Source: Marinitenerispora sediminis (lineage in GTDB: Bacteria; Actinomycetota; Actinomycetes; Streptosporangiales; Streptosporangiaceae). Taken from it: a stretch of 63,036 nucleotides of DNA. Below, one piece after another: positions 15,957-23,872 of this stretch. Under the pieces are notes generated by a model. That model did no database searches. It was not told the origin of the DNA and was given only the letters and a program-made list of their open reading frames with translations. The DNA lies in NCBI RefSeq assembly GCF_003336425.1, contig NZ_QEIO01000010.1:1-63036 (forward strand), in the 5' to 3' direction. Both the position numbers and the translations under genes were made by a program. Positions within the stretch are counted from its first letter, which is position 1. Each line of letters starts with the position of its first letter.

Positions 15957-16489
15957 CCCGGTGACGGTACCTGTCTGAGGATGTCGTCCCGCTTGACGGC
16001 GTGGTGCCATGCCGCGTCCCGGATTTGGCAGAACTCGACGATGCGCGCCGGCTCCTCGACCAGTTCGGAGCCGAGAAGCTCGTCGTCCTCGTCGAAGTGC
16101 AGGACCAGCGCGCGGCGGGAGTCGAACAGCCAGAAGTCGACGGCGGGGAGGCTGAGCTTTTCGGAGTCTGCCCGCCAGAGGTTCCGGATGTCCTCGCCCG
16201 CCGCGATGTTGGACGCGGCTGAGGTGAGAAGGTAACGCTGGCCCTCCGTGGGCGGGGAGTCAAGGATTCGCACCCGCGCGAACCACTTGCCTTGGCGTCG
16301 CTGCTCCCGGACGTTCGCACACCACGGCCGGTGGCTGTCGTCCGGGAGCGGCTCTCCGGCGAGGAACCGTCGGTATTTCTCACTGGCCCGGTCGCTGGCG
16401 TAGCCACGTCGGGTTTCCAGGCGCCACACGGTGTGCTGGAAACTCTGGAAGTAGTCCCCGAAGGTGGCTTCGTCGATGTAATCCGCCAC
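15953..16489 (-). CDS. DUF6879 family protein
   Basis: 178 residues of the DUF6879 family, recognised from 'FQHTVWRLETRRGYASD', 'HRPWCANVREQRRQGKWFARV' and 'FWLFDSRRALVLHFDEDDEL'. The function is not established; in actinomycetes these proteins are nearly always encoded beside an HTH/DUF5753 regulator, as here, and are thought to work as its partner. The stop codon overlaps the regulator's GTG start by four bases. The preceding 69-residue gene ends 5 nt upstream, making a compact three-gene unit. Confidence 0.85.
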   Translation of the reverse strand: MADYIDEATFGDYFQSFQHTVWRLETRRGYASDRASEKYRRFLAGEPLPDDSHRPWCANVREQRRQGKWFARVRILDSPPTEGQRYLLTSAASNIAAGEDIRNLWRADSEKLSLPAVDFWLFDSRRALVLHFDEDDELLGSELVEEPARIVEFCQIRDAAWHHAVKRDDILRQVPSPG

Positions 16490-16494
16490 GTCGA

Positions 16495-16704
16495 TCAGTC
16501 CTTCAGCGGGAAGCGGGTGAGTAGCTCGCGCGGAACCACGACGAATGACTCCCCGTCCAGCACATGCTGGAACTGGGTGAGGTCCTCGGGATCATTCACG
16601 GTGTAGCCCTGCACGATCACCTCGCCTGTGTCGACGTCTTCGTACAGCGTCGGGCAATTGCCGTCATCAGAGGTCGACCCGATCACGCGAATCCTGCGCG
16701 CCAT
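16495..16704 (-). CDS. Small conserved protein upstream of DUF6879
   Basis: 69 residues, acidic, probably a compact beta-rich fold ('RIRVIGSTSDDGNCPTLYED', 'GEVIVQGYTV', 'ESFVVVPRELL'). Start ATG 16704 follows GAAAGGGG. Small proteins of this type commonly precede DUF6879 genes in actinomycetes, but no function has been assigned that I know of. The tandem CGCAAT element lies 65 bp upstream, so this is probably the first gene of the regulator unit. Confidence 0.75.
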   Translation of the reverse strand: MARRIRVIGSTSDDGNCPTLYEDVDTGEVIVQGYTVNDPEDLTQFQHVLDGESFVVVPRELLTRFPLKD

Positions 16705-16768
16705 GGGTCCCCTTTCTTGTCAGTGGTGTCGGAGATCAGGATGCGCGGGATGACGCGTGCCCGCTGCT

Positions 16769-16786
16769 CGATTGCGCGGAATTGCG
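16769..16786 (-). promoter_or_regulatory. Tandem CGCAAT operator-like element, copy 2
   Basis: Minus-strand CGCAATTCCGCGCAATCG, differing from copy 1 (15066-15083) at two central positions and keeping both CGCAAT half-sites and their 10-bp spacing. It lies 65-82 bp upstream of the small gene that opens the DUF6879/HTH unit, suggesting autoregulation together with co-control of the downstream enzyme unit. Confidence 0.6.
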
Positions 16787-16829
16787 CGAGGAGGTCATGC
16801 GACTCCGCTCCCCCGAGACGGCCTGCAAT

Positions 16830-16863
16830 GAACCGGCGGCCGGGCTGATGCCTGGCCGCCGGT
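16830..16863. terminator. Strong terminator hairpin (copy B)
   Basis: AACCGGCGGCCGGGC at 16830-16844, loop TGAT, and a matching arm at 16849-16863 with one G-T wobble. It begins 21 nt past the DUF397 stop on the minus strand. It shares loop, core stem and the flanking CGTTCT with copy A at 12262-12297. Where the two differ in the stem base (TC..GA versus AC..GT), the partner base has changed too. Confidence 0.75.
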
Positions 16864-16883
16864 TGCGTTCTCGGGGCGGGGGG

Positions 16884-17069
16884 TCACATCGTGTGGGTCT
16901 TGAGTTCGTGGAGGAGGGCGGTCCATGCGTCGGGGGAGAAGGTGAGGTGGCCGAGGTGGCGGTGTTGGGTGTCGCGGACGAGGACGGCAGGTCCTTCCGC
17001 TACCTCCACACAGCTGCCTTCTACAGCGCTGTAACTGCTCTTGTGCCACGTGGACTCATGCTCGAACAT
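16884..17069 (-). CDS. DUF397 domain protein
   Basis: 61 residues from ATG 17069. 'TWHKSSYSAVEGSCVEVAE', 'AVLVRDTQHRHLGHLTFS' and 'AWTALLHELK' are the standard DUF397 signature. In actinomycetes the family is paired with an HTH/DUF5753 regulator; the Scr1/Scr2 pair is a described toxin-antitoxin-like example. The start overlaps the end of the regulator gene by 14 bp, so both come from one message. Confidence 0.93.
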   Translation of the reverse strand: MFEHESTWHKSSYSAVEGSCVEVAEGPAVLVRDTQHRHLGHLTFSPDAWTALLHELKTHTM

Positions 17070-17877
17070 CAAGGTTGTCCCTGACCTTCCGGACCAATTC
17101 GCTGCTTGCGCGGGGTGAGAGCGCTTCGGACTGGAGGACACCGAAGATCGTCGCGCACTGTTGGATCTTCATTGTGTCGTCCAAAGTCATCTCGCCTCCC
17201 ATGTACTCGGCTGAGGCGACCTGAGGAGTATCCACGAAGGTGTAGATGCGAAATGGCCCTGACGCTCCCGGGTGGCACTCTGCGTCTGGAGCCATGACCT
17301 GGAACCGGATGGCTTCTCGCTCGATCAGTCCCAGGACGTGCGTGAGCTGCTCCTTGAGCACCTTCTGTCCGCCGATGGCGCGTTGGATTACAGACGCCTC
17401 CACCACCATTGACACCAGAGGTGGGGCCTCCTTCTCCAGGATGTGCTGCCGCTGCAGCCGGGACCTTACCCTGCGTTCCCGGTCCGTTGGAGTGATCCAG
17501 GGAGCACCTTCACGGTACACCGCCCGCGCATAGTCCTCGATCTGGATCAGCCCCGGAATCAGTTGCGGCTGGTACTCCCGCAGTTCGGTAACCCGGCGTT
17601 CCAGCTGCTCGACCTCTTCGTACCACACCGGTAGCGGGTCCGGCGCGTGTGCCTTCGCCCACGCCCGTGCGATAACACCAGACGTGTTGAGTGCTCGGTC
17701 GAGCTTCTCTGCCTGCTTCCCGGTCATCCCCCGAGTCCCGCATTCCCAGGCGGAGATATGCGAGGGCACCATCTGCATTTCCTTGGCGACCTGTGCCTGC
17801 GTCATCCCGGACCTGATTCGGAGTGTCCGGATTTCCCGACCGAGACGACGCCAGGCCGGTTTGATTTTGCGATCCAT
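17056..17877 (-). CDS. HTH regulator with DUF5753 domain (Scr1-like)
   Basis: 273 residues. An XRE helix-turn-helix at about residues 10-66 ('LRIRSGMTQAQVAKEMQ', 'PSHISAWECGTRGMTGKQAE') precedes a DUF5753 domain ('LREYQPQLIPGLIQIEDYAR', 'VVEASVIQRAIGG'). It differs clearly from the first regulator of this region (15114-15956), so the two are separate systems. Its partner is the overlapping DUF397 gene. The divergently transcribed ATPase gene starts about 205 bp away and may share control. Several codons are AT-richer than in neighbouring housekeeping genes, hinting at accessory origin. Confidence 0.9.
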   Translation of the reverse strand: MDRKIKPAWRRLGREIRTLRIRSGMTQAQVAKEMQMVPSHISAWECGTRGMTGKQAEKLDRALNTSGVIARAWAKAHAPDPLPVWYEEVEQLERRVTELREYQPQLIPGLIQIEDYARAVYREGAPWITPTDRERRVRSRLQRQHILEKEAPPLVSMVVEASVIQRAIGGQKVLKEQLTHVLGLIEREAIRFQVMAPDAECHPGASGPFRIYTFVDTPQVASAEYMGGEMTLDDTMKIQQCATIFGVLQSEALSPRASSELVRKVRDNLDVRA

Positions 17878-18082
17878 TAGCCCGCCTTCACAACCGGTTC
17901 ACGACCGACTACACCAGTGCAGCACGGTGGCGCCTCTGTCGAGCACCGGTTCTGACCTTTTGTATCCGAACGGTGATCTACCTGGTCCGAGGCGTTCGGT
18001 GTCGTTCATGGTGGTGCCAGGGGAACTCGCTAACGGTCTGCGAGTTTCCAATGGTTATGGGATGAATTGAAGGGGCGCGCCA

Positions 18083-18625
18083 ATGAGTGCAACCGTCATA
18101 GTCGCGGATAATTCCGACGAACAACGCGAGGACAATTACGTCACCCCGCTTCCCCGCCGAGCCACGACATCGGCCGACCGCGCCGCCGTCGACCCGGACG
18201 GCTCCGCCAGCCCCGGTACCGGCTACGCCATCACCATCCCCGGGGACCCGGCCCAGGCGGCCGTGCTTCGGCGGCATGTCCGTTTCGTCGCCGCGCTGCC
18301 CCGCGACGAGAGCGAGGTGCTGGAACAGCTCGCCAGTGAACTCTTCAACAACGCGGTCATCCACACCCGCTCCCGCCTGCCCGGCGGCAGTGTGACGGTC
18401 ACCGTCGCCAAGCTGACCGACCCCGCCCGGACCCAGATCAAGGTCATCGATGACGGCACGGAGGACGACTCCGCCGCCCCATGTGTCCAGCCCACCGACC
18501 CCGATCGGGTCGGCGGGCTGGGAATGTTCCTGGTCGATCACTACGCCGACCGCTGGGGGACGCTCCGCGGCCCCGACGGGCGGACCACCGTGTGGTTCGA
18601 GGTCGACCGGCGCCCGCCCGCGTGA
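18083..18625 (+). CDS. Histidine-kinase-like ATPase, anti-sigma-factor type
   Basis: 180 residues of the HATPase_c_2/RsbW-like family. Residues 1-50 are polar and poorly ordered. The ATPase core follows, with N-box 'ASELFNNAVIHTRS', G1 box 'IKVIDDGTED' and G2 box 'VGGLGMFLVDHYAD'. No sensor, membrane or histidine-phosphotransfer region is present. Such stand-alone ATPases often bind or phosphorylate anti-sigma-factor antagonists and are typical neighbours of HTH/DUF397 pairs in actinomycetes. It is divergent from the regulator at 17056-17877. ATG 18083 follows an AAGGGG ribosome site. Confidence 0.85.
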   Translation: MSATVIVADNSDEQREDNYVTPLPRRATTSADRAAVDPDGSASPGTGYAITIPGDPAQAAVLRRHVRFVAALPRDESEVLEQLASELFNNAVIHTRSRLPGGSVTVTVAKLTDPARTQIKVIDDGTEDDSAAPCVQPTDPDRVGGLGMFLVDHYADRWGTLRGPDGRTTVWFEVDRRPPA

Positions 18626-18647
18626 CGCTCGGACCGCGGGTGTCGTG

Positions 18648-19433
18648 CTACGCGGCCTCTGCCGCCCACTCCCGCCACGTCCGCTGGTGCGCCTCCACCA
18701 GCCAGGCGTTCGCCCAGGCGGAGTCGGCGCGCTCGGGCAGGTCGGAGCTCTCGCTCAGCGCGACGAGACGCGCCTCCAGGTCCGCGGCGGCCTCCAGAGC
18801 CTCGTCCCGGGTGTGCCGGCCCTGGCGCAGCTCGCGCAGCCAGGTCCGCCACGGCTCGGGTACCGGGACCGGCATGCGGCCGGTCTCCAGCAGGCCGACA
18901 CCCTGCACGCCCAGGCGCACCATGTGGTAGGCGTACTTGGTGTCGAAGCCGTAGGCGGCCACCAGCTCCGGGCGGTTGGTGTGCCGGGAGCCCTCCCCGG
19001 TGAGGCCGGCGCGCTGCGAGCGCAGGTAGCCGCGGAACCGCCGGGCCGCGTCGCGGGAGACGAAGCGGTGGCCCTCGGCGCGCAGCTCGCGGCCCAGGTC
19101 GGTGCGGTGCGTGACCTCCGCCTCGGGCACGTACAGCGGCAGCAGGACCGTCGGATTGCCGGCCAGGGCCAGCCGCATCCACTTGCGCAGCGCGTACACC
19201 ACGAGGTCCAGGTCACCGGGGCCGGAGCGCTCGCCCTCCCCGGCGGTGCGGAAGATGTACTGCTCGAACTGCCGCAGGCCCGCCACGTACTCCGGCGGCT
19301 CCACGCAGACCCCCATCTCGTCGCGGTCGTCCTGGCCGTCGATGGCGGTGCCGTGCACTCCGGAACCGACCTGGCAGCGCAGGATCGTGCCGCGCTCCGC
19401 CAGCCGGGCGAACTCGTCGGTGGAGTGCCGCAT
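18648..19433 (-). CDS. Nucleotidyltransferase domain protein (Pol-beta superfamily)
   Basis: 261 residues from ATG 19433, which is preceded by GGGAGGCGGAG. The active-site strand is 'QVGSGVHGTAIDGQDDRDEMG', a Gly-Ser-x-x-x-Gly motif with acidic pairs as in predicted stand-alone nucleotidyltransferases. 'NPTVLLPLYVP' and 'RFVSRDAARRFRGYLRSQ' follow in the helical part. Close relatives are found in phages and bacteria, without a settled substrate (tRNA, RNA repair or protein nucleotidylation are possible). Its end faces the ATPase gene with a 22-bp gap. Confidence 0.78.
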   Translation of the reverse strand: MRHSTDEFARLAERGTILRCQVGSGVHGTAIDGQDDRDEMGVCVEPPEYVAGLRQFEQYIFRTAGEGERSGPGDLDLVVYALRKWMRLALAGNPTVLLPLYVPEAEVTHRTDLGRELRAEGHRFVSRDAARRFRGYLRSQRAGLTGEGSRHTNRPELVAAYGFDTKYAYHMVRLGVQGVGLLETGRMPVPVPEPWRTWLRELRQGRHTRDEALEAAADLEARLVALSESSDLPERADSAWANAWLVEAHQRTWREWAAEAA

Positions 19434-19594
19434 GCTCCGCCTCCCTCGCGTGGATCCAGGGCCGCGCGGGTGCGGCCCCCCGGAGTTCCCCGGAGCGTAG
19501 TGCGGCCCGGTCACGCGGTGCCACGGGTTTTCCTTGCGGCTCGGGGAGGCGGCGGCCGGAGGCGGGCGGTGCTCCGGTGCGGGCGCCGCTCCGC

Positions 19595-21649
19595 TCACAC
19601 CACGTCGAGCGGATCCACCCGCACCTGCGCGAGCCGGTCGTCCTTGCGGGCGCTGCGGGCCGCCGCGGCGGCCTTGAGGGACGCGGACAGCCGCCGGGCG
19701 CCGCCGCGCGGGACCCGGAGGAGGGCGCGTTCCGTCCCGGCGGTCTCCGGCGCCCCGAGCACCGGGACGGGACCGAGCAGCTCGGCGTCCTCGGGCAGCG
19801 CCAGCTGGTCCACCAGTTCGCGGACGTGCGCCGCCTCCCCGGTGACCGACGCCATCGTCACCGCAGGCGGGAAACCGAGCTCCCGGCGCTCGGCCAGCTC
19901 CCGCTCCGCGAAGCCCATCGGGTCCCAGCGGATGAACGCCTGCGTGACCGGCAGCGCGGCATCGGCGAGCACGATCACCTGGCCGCCCTCACCGGCCGGC
20001 CGGACCAGCGCTGCGGCGTTGCACCACCGCCGCAGCGCCTCCTCCGACGCGCGCAGGTCGGCGCGGCCAAGCAGCGCCCACCCGTCGAGCAGCAGGGCCG
20101 CCGCGTAGCCGCCGGCCGCGGCCGGCTCGGCGCCTGGGGTGGCCACCACGAGCGCCGGCCGCTCGCCGACCTCGGTCAGCACCTCCTCCCGGCCGGACGT
20201 GCGGACCGGCAGCGACGGGAACGCCCGGCCCAGTTCCTCGGCCGTCCGCCGCGCGCCTACCACGCTCGCCCGCAGCCGGGCGTGCTCACAGTCCGGGCAG
20301 CGCCACTCGCCCGCGATGCGCCCGCACCATCGGCAGTACGGCATCGCGTGGGCGCTGCGCAGCGCCAGCGGCCCCTGGCAGCCAGGGCAGCGGGCCGGGG
20401 CCCGGCAGCGCGCGCAGGCCAGCGAGTTGAGGTAGCCGCGGCGCGGCACCTGCACGAGCACCGGCCCATTGCGGGCCGCCTCGCGGGCCACCCGCAGGGC
20501 CACGCTGGGCAGCCGGGCCGAGCGCGCCGCTTCGTCCCGCGCCAGCTCGGCGTCGTCGCCGGCCGCGCGGATCACCGGCGCCCGGCTGCGCAGCACCTCA
20601 CGGGGGGCGGCCAGCGGGCGCGCCCAGCCCGACTCCACGAGCGCCAGGCCGTCCGTGGTGCTCGTGAAACCGCCGACGAGCAGCGCCGCCTCGCTGCGGT
20701 GCGCCCGCATGGACAGCACCGTGCGGGCGTGCGGGTACGGCGCGTGCGGATCGCTGTGCACGTCGTCTCCGTCGTCCCACACCACGGCCAGCCCGAGATC
20801 GTGGACGGGGGCGAACATGGCCGCCCGGGTGCCCACAACCGCGGAGACGTGCCCGCGCCGCACGGCCAGCCAGCGCCGGTACCGCTCCTCGGGACCGAGG
20901 CTCGCGGTGAGGGCCACGTGCCGGTCCGCGCCGAGCCGGGAGCGCAGCGCAGCGTCCAGCACCTCGACGTCGCGGCCGTCCGGGGCCACGACGAGCGCGC
21001 CGCGCCCGGCCGCCACCGTGCTCGCCACCGCGACCGCGACCGCGTCCGCCCAGTCGGGGCCGGGCAGCGCGCTCCACACGGCCCGGGGCGCGCCGCCGTC
21101 CCGCAGCGCGGCCAGGAATCCCGGCCCGGCCGGGTAGTCCCGCCACGGGCCCGGCTCCGGCGCCGTGAGCGGGGGAAGGCCGGGGTGCTCCACCGGGGCC
21201 TTCTCCGTGCGGGCGTGCCGCGGCGGCACCGCCAGGCGCAGCACGTCGATGAGGGTTCCCGCGTACCGGTCGGCGACCGCGCGGGCCAGCTCCCGGATCT
21301 CGGGTGCGAGCACCGGCTCGGGGGAGACGACCTGCTCCAGGTAGGCGAGCCGGCCGCGGAACTCCGACTCGGCCACCCGCTCCAGCAGGAAGCCGTCGAG
21401 GAGCTGCCCGTTGAAGCGCACCCGCACCCGGCAGCCGGGTACCGCCTCGGCGTCCAGGGTGCTGGGGACCCGGTAGTCGAAGGGGCGGTCGAGGTGCGGC
21501 AGCGGAGTGTCGACGACCACCCGCGCCACCGAGAGCTCCGCCGCGGGGCTGCGTCGGGGCGGGGCCGGCCGCCCGGCCGCCCGCGCCTTCGCCTTGGCGC
21601 GCGGGATGTCGAACAGGAGCCCCTCGTCGGGGTCGGGTTGGGCGTTCAT
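19595..21649 (-). CDS. priA: Actinobacterial PriA-like primosomal protein N' (helicase-degenerate)
   Basis: 684 residues from ATG 21649, preceded by GAGGAAG. The N-terminal DNA-binding domain ('ARVVVDTPLPHLDRPFDYRV', 'VRVRFNGQLLDGFLLER') and the double zinc module are intact; the latter has eight cysteines between 'CARCRAPARCPGC' and 'YCRWCGRIAGEWRCPDC'. The helicase core is not: the Walker A region reads 'VAAGRGALVVAPDG' with no GKT, and the DEEH position is 'VVWDDGDDVHSD'. This degeneration is characteristic of actinobacterial PriA, which may act as a fork-binding scaffold. It usually precedes fmt on the same strand; here it is on the opposite strand and about 4.6 kb away. Confidence 0.88.
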   Translation of the reverse strand: MNAQPDPDEGLLFDIPRAKAKARAAGRPAPPRRSPAAELSVARVVVDTPLPHLDRPFDYRVPSTLDAEAVPGCRVRVRFNGQLLDGFLLERVAESEFRGRLAYLEQVVSPEPVLAPEIRELARAVADRYAGTLIDVLRLAVPPRHARTEKAPVEHPGLPPLTAPEPGPWRDYPAGPGFLAALRDGGAPRAVWSALPGPDWADAVAVAVASTVAAGRGALVVAPDGRDVEVLDAALRSRLGADRHVALTASLGPEERYRRWLAVRRGHVSAVVGTRAAMFAPVHDLGLAVVWDDGDDVHSDPHAPYPHARTVLSMRAHRSEAALLVGGFTSTTDGLALVESGWARPLAAPREVLRSRAPVIRAAGDDAELARDEAARSARLPSVALRVAREAARNGPVLVQVPRRGYLNSLACARCRAPARCPGCQGPLALRSAHAMPYCRWCGRIAGEWRCPDCEHARLRASVVGARRTAEELGRAFPSLPVRTSGREEVLTEVGERPALVVATPGAEPAAAGGYAAALLLDGWALLGRADLRASEEALRRWCNAAALVRPAGEGGQVIVLADAALPVTQAFIRWDPMGFAERELAERRELGFPPAVTMASVTGEAAHVRELVDQLALPEDAELLGPVPVLGAPETAGTERALLRVPRGGARRLSASLKAAAAARSARKDDRLAQVRVDPLDVV

Positions 21650-22273
21650 CGGGCTTCCTCCGTGGACGGCCCCGCCGTCGGGCGGGACAGGAGACGGACC
21701 CCTGCCGGGCAGGACGGGCGGAGCCGTTCCGGCACCGCGCCGCAACGCCGTCCGTCCGGCCGCGGGCCGCTGGCCGGTGCGGTGGCCCGCAGGCCATGGC
21801 CGCCCCCGCGGAGCGGGCGCGGCCGTAGCGCCGCCGCCTCCCTGAGCCGGTACCTACCCGCACGACGTGGTTCGGGCGCGAGGCCGGCACCATGGCGGAC
21901 GCCGCCGCCCGGACATGCGGCCGTGCGGTGAACCGGGACCGGGACGCCGGCGCGGCCGAGGGCGGCGCGGCCGGCGGGCCGGCGGTGCGGGGCGGTGGAA
22001 GCGGTGGGAGACCTCAACGAGCAAATCCGGGCGGGCGATCGGGATCGAAGCGGAGAACCCCGGCGCGAGCCGGGCGAGCTTTCCGCGTTCGGGAGAGGAA
22101 GCGGCCAAGTCATTGCCAGTCTTACCAGAGCGCGACGACAGTTCCGCGCCGGCGGGCGCACCGGCCGAGCCGGGGGTAACGGCTGCGCCGTGGCCGCGGT
22201 TATGGGCTGACCAGGTGCGATGCAATGTCGCAAACGCCCTCACGCCCGGCGGTCACCGTGCGACGCTGGGTGA
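21650..22273. other. 624-bp divergent intergenic region
   Basis: Lies between priA (minus) and an unknown plus-strand gene. No gene is supported. Close to the right end, TGCGA at 22216-22220 and TCGCA at 22228-22232 form a short dyad with a 7-bp spacer about 42 bp before the next start, a possible operator. Confidence 0.35.
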
Positions 22274-23872
22274 GTGACGGGACACGCGAGTTTCACCACC
22301 TATGAGCGAGAGATCCTCAGCGCCATGGCCGTGGACGGCGTCGACACCGGGGACGCCGCGGCCGTGCGCTCCTGGCTGCGCCGGGTTCCCGCCGGGGCGG
22401 CGCCGCCGGGGACGCGGCCCGCGGTGCCCGCGCAGGGCCGCAGACCGCCGGCCTCCCCCGGCCCGTCACCGCTCCGGGGCCCGGACACGACGCTGCTGCC
22501 GCCGGTGCGCCTGCCCCGCGAGGCGGAGCTGGCCGCGGCCGCCCGTGTATCGCCGGTCCTGCGCGAGGCGTGGGCGCTGCGGGACTGGGCGGACGCGCAC
22601 CGCCCCCGCGTGGTCGGCGGGGTGCTGGCCGCCGCCGACGCCCGTGCCGCGGCCGCCGCGCTCGGACTGCTGGACGACTGCTCGTCCGCCATCGACGGCC
22701 GCCGCCCGGAACTGCTGCGTGTGTGGTCCATGGCGCTCGACGCCGGCCTGCTCGTCCTCGACCCCGCCCCCGGCGAGGGGCCGCGGCCGGCCTCGGCGGC
22801 GGACCGGGAGACGCGGGCGCGTGGCGCCGAGGTGGACGACTCCGACACCGCCGCCCTGCGTCGGTGGCTCGCCGTCTACGTCCGCGCCACGGGCTTCGCG
22901 GAGTTCTGCGGGACGGCGGACCACGCCGGCCACCACGTCGCCGAACGGGTCATCGGCGAGCTGACCTTCGAGCTCTACCACTCGGGGCGGGCCACCGGAG
23001 TCGAGGCGCAGGTCGCGCTGCTGGTCAGCGACGTGCTCGCCGACGCCGCCCTGGACGGGCTGATCCGCGACGAGCAGCGCGCCCCGCTGCGCGCGGTGGC
23101 CGAGTTCGCCGTGTACCGGTCCCTCGCCACCCTGGCCCGGCACGGCGCGGTCCACCTCCACCCGGGCGGCTGCGTCGAACTCACCGCCCTCGGCCGGTGG
23201 GCGATGAACCAGCTCCTCACCGAGGCGGGCATGACCGCCCCGGTCATCGGCGACTACGCCGGCGCCGACGCGGCGGAGCTGACCGACGTGCTGGTCGGCT
23301 ACGGGGAGGCCGACCGGGCCGCGGAGTTCCGCGGCTGGCTGCGGCACCGCTCCGGACGGCAGGCCGCCGCCGAACTCGTGGCCGCCGGCGGCCGGCCGGG
23401 CTGCGGCCGCCGCGGCATGGCGGTCGCGCTGCTCCGCCGGCTGGGCCGCAGCGCCGAACCCGCGGTGCGCGCCGGGCTGGCCGACGCGCTGATGTGGCGG
23501 CACTGCGCCGAGTGGCTGAACGACCGGGGGCTCGACCCCGGCCGCGACCTCACCGAGACCGACCGGAGCTGGCTGATGGCCGACGCGGTCGCCGCCCTCG
23601 CCGAGCACCGCGGCCCCCACGAGTACATGCGCCTGCTCGGCCGCCTCGTGCACCGCTCCGACCTCGACCTGGTGGTCCGCCTTCCCCACACCGACCACCC
23701 CGAGCGCGAGCGCGCCCTGCGGCTGCTGTTCGAGTTCCACCCCGACCCGCACGTCTCCCTCGCCGTGCGGTGGACGACCGACGTCGGCGGCCAGGCGCTC
23801 AGGGACGGTCGAGACGGAGGCGCTCAGCCCGTGGGAGCCCCGCCACCACCAGGTCGTAGGAGTCCTCGATGA
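22274..23872 (+). CDS. Uncharacterised 532-residue helical protein
   Basis: The GTG start at 22274 begins MTGHASFTTYEREIL. Residues 35-75 are Pro/Arg-rich and probably disordered. The rest is Ala/Leu/Arg-rich helix, with segments such as 'LTFELYHSGRATGVEAQVAL' and a C-terminal stretch that looks like HEAT-type paired helices ('GRRGMAVALLRRLGRSAEPA', 'LRLLFEFHPDPHVSLAV'). I recognise no catalytic motif, signal or membrane segment. Codon use is clearly coding. The last 74 bp overlap, tail to tail, with the MmcQ/YjbR gene on the other strand, so the two 3' ends may interfere. Confidence 0.7.
   Translation: MTGHASFTTYEREILSAMAVDGVDTGDAAAVRSWLRRVPAGAAPPGTRPAVPAQGRRPPASPGPSPLRGPDTTLLPPVRLPREAELAAAARVSPVLREAWALRDWADAHRPRVVGGVLAAADARAAAAALGLLDDCSSAIDGRRPELLRVWSMALDAGLLVLDPAPGEGPRPASAADRETRARGAEVDDSDTAALRRWLAVYVRATGFAEFCGTADHAGHHVAERVIGELTFELYHSGRATGVEAQVALLVSDVLADAALDGLIRDEQRAPLRAVAEFAVYRSLATLARHGAVHLHPGGCVELTALGRWAMNQLLTEAGMTAPVIGDYAGADAAELTDVLVGYGEADRAAEFRGWLRHRSGRQAAAELVAAGGRPGCGRRGMAVALLRRLGRSAEPAVRAGLADALMWRHCAEWLNDRGLDPGRDLTETDRSWLMADAVAALAEHRGPHEYMRLLGRLVHRSDLDLVVRLPHTDHPERERALRLLFEFHPDPHVSLAVRWTTDVGGQALRDGRDGGAQPVGAPPPPGRRSPR

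Noticed and set aside
12262-16863. Interpreting the accessory block as an integrated plasmid or prophage
   Set aside because: No integrase, transposase, tRNA target or phage structural gene is present; the bounding hairpins look like terminators rather than attachment sites.
15114-17877. Calling the HTH/DUF5753 modules proven toxin-antitoxin systems
   Set aside because: Only some relatives of the HTH/DUF397 pair have been described that way; nothing in the sequence shows toxicity, so they are described as regulator modules.
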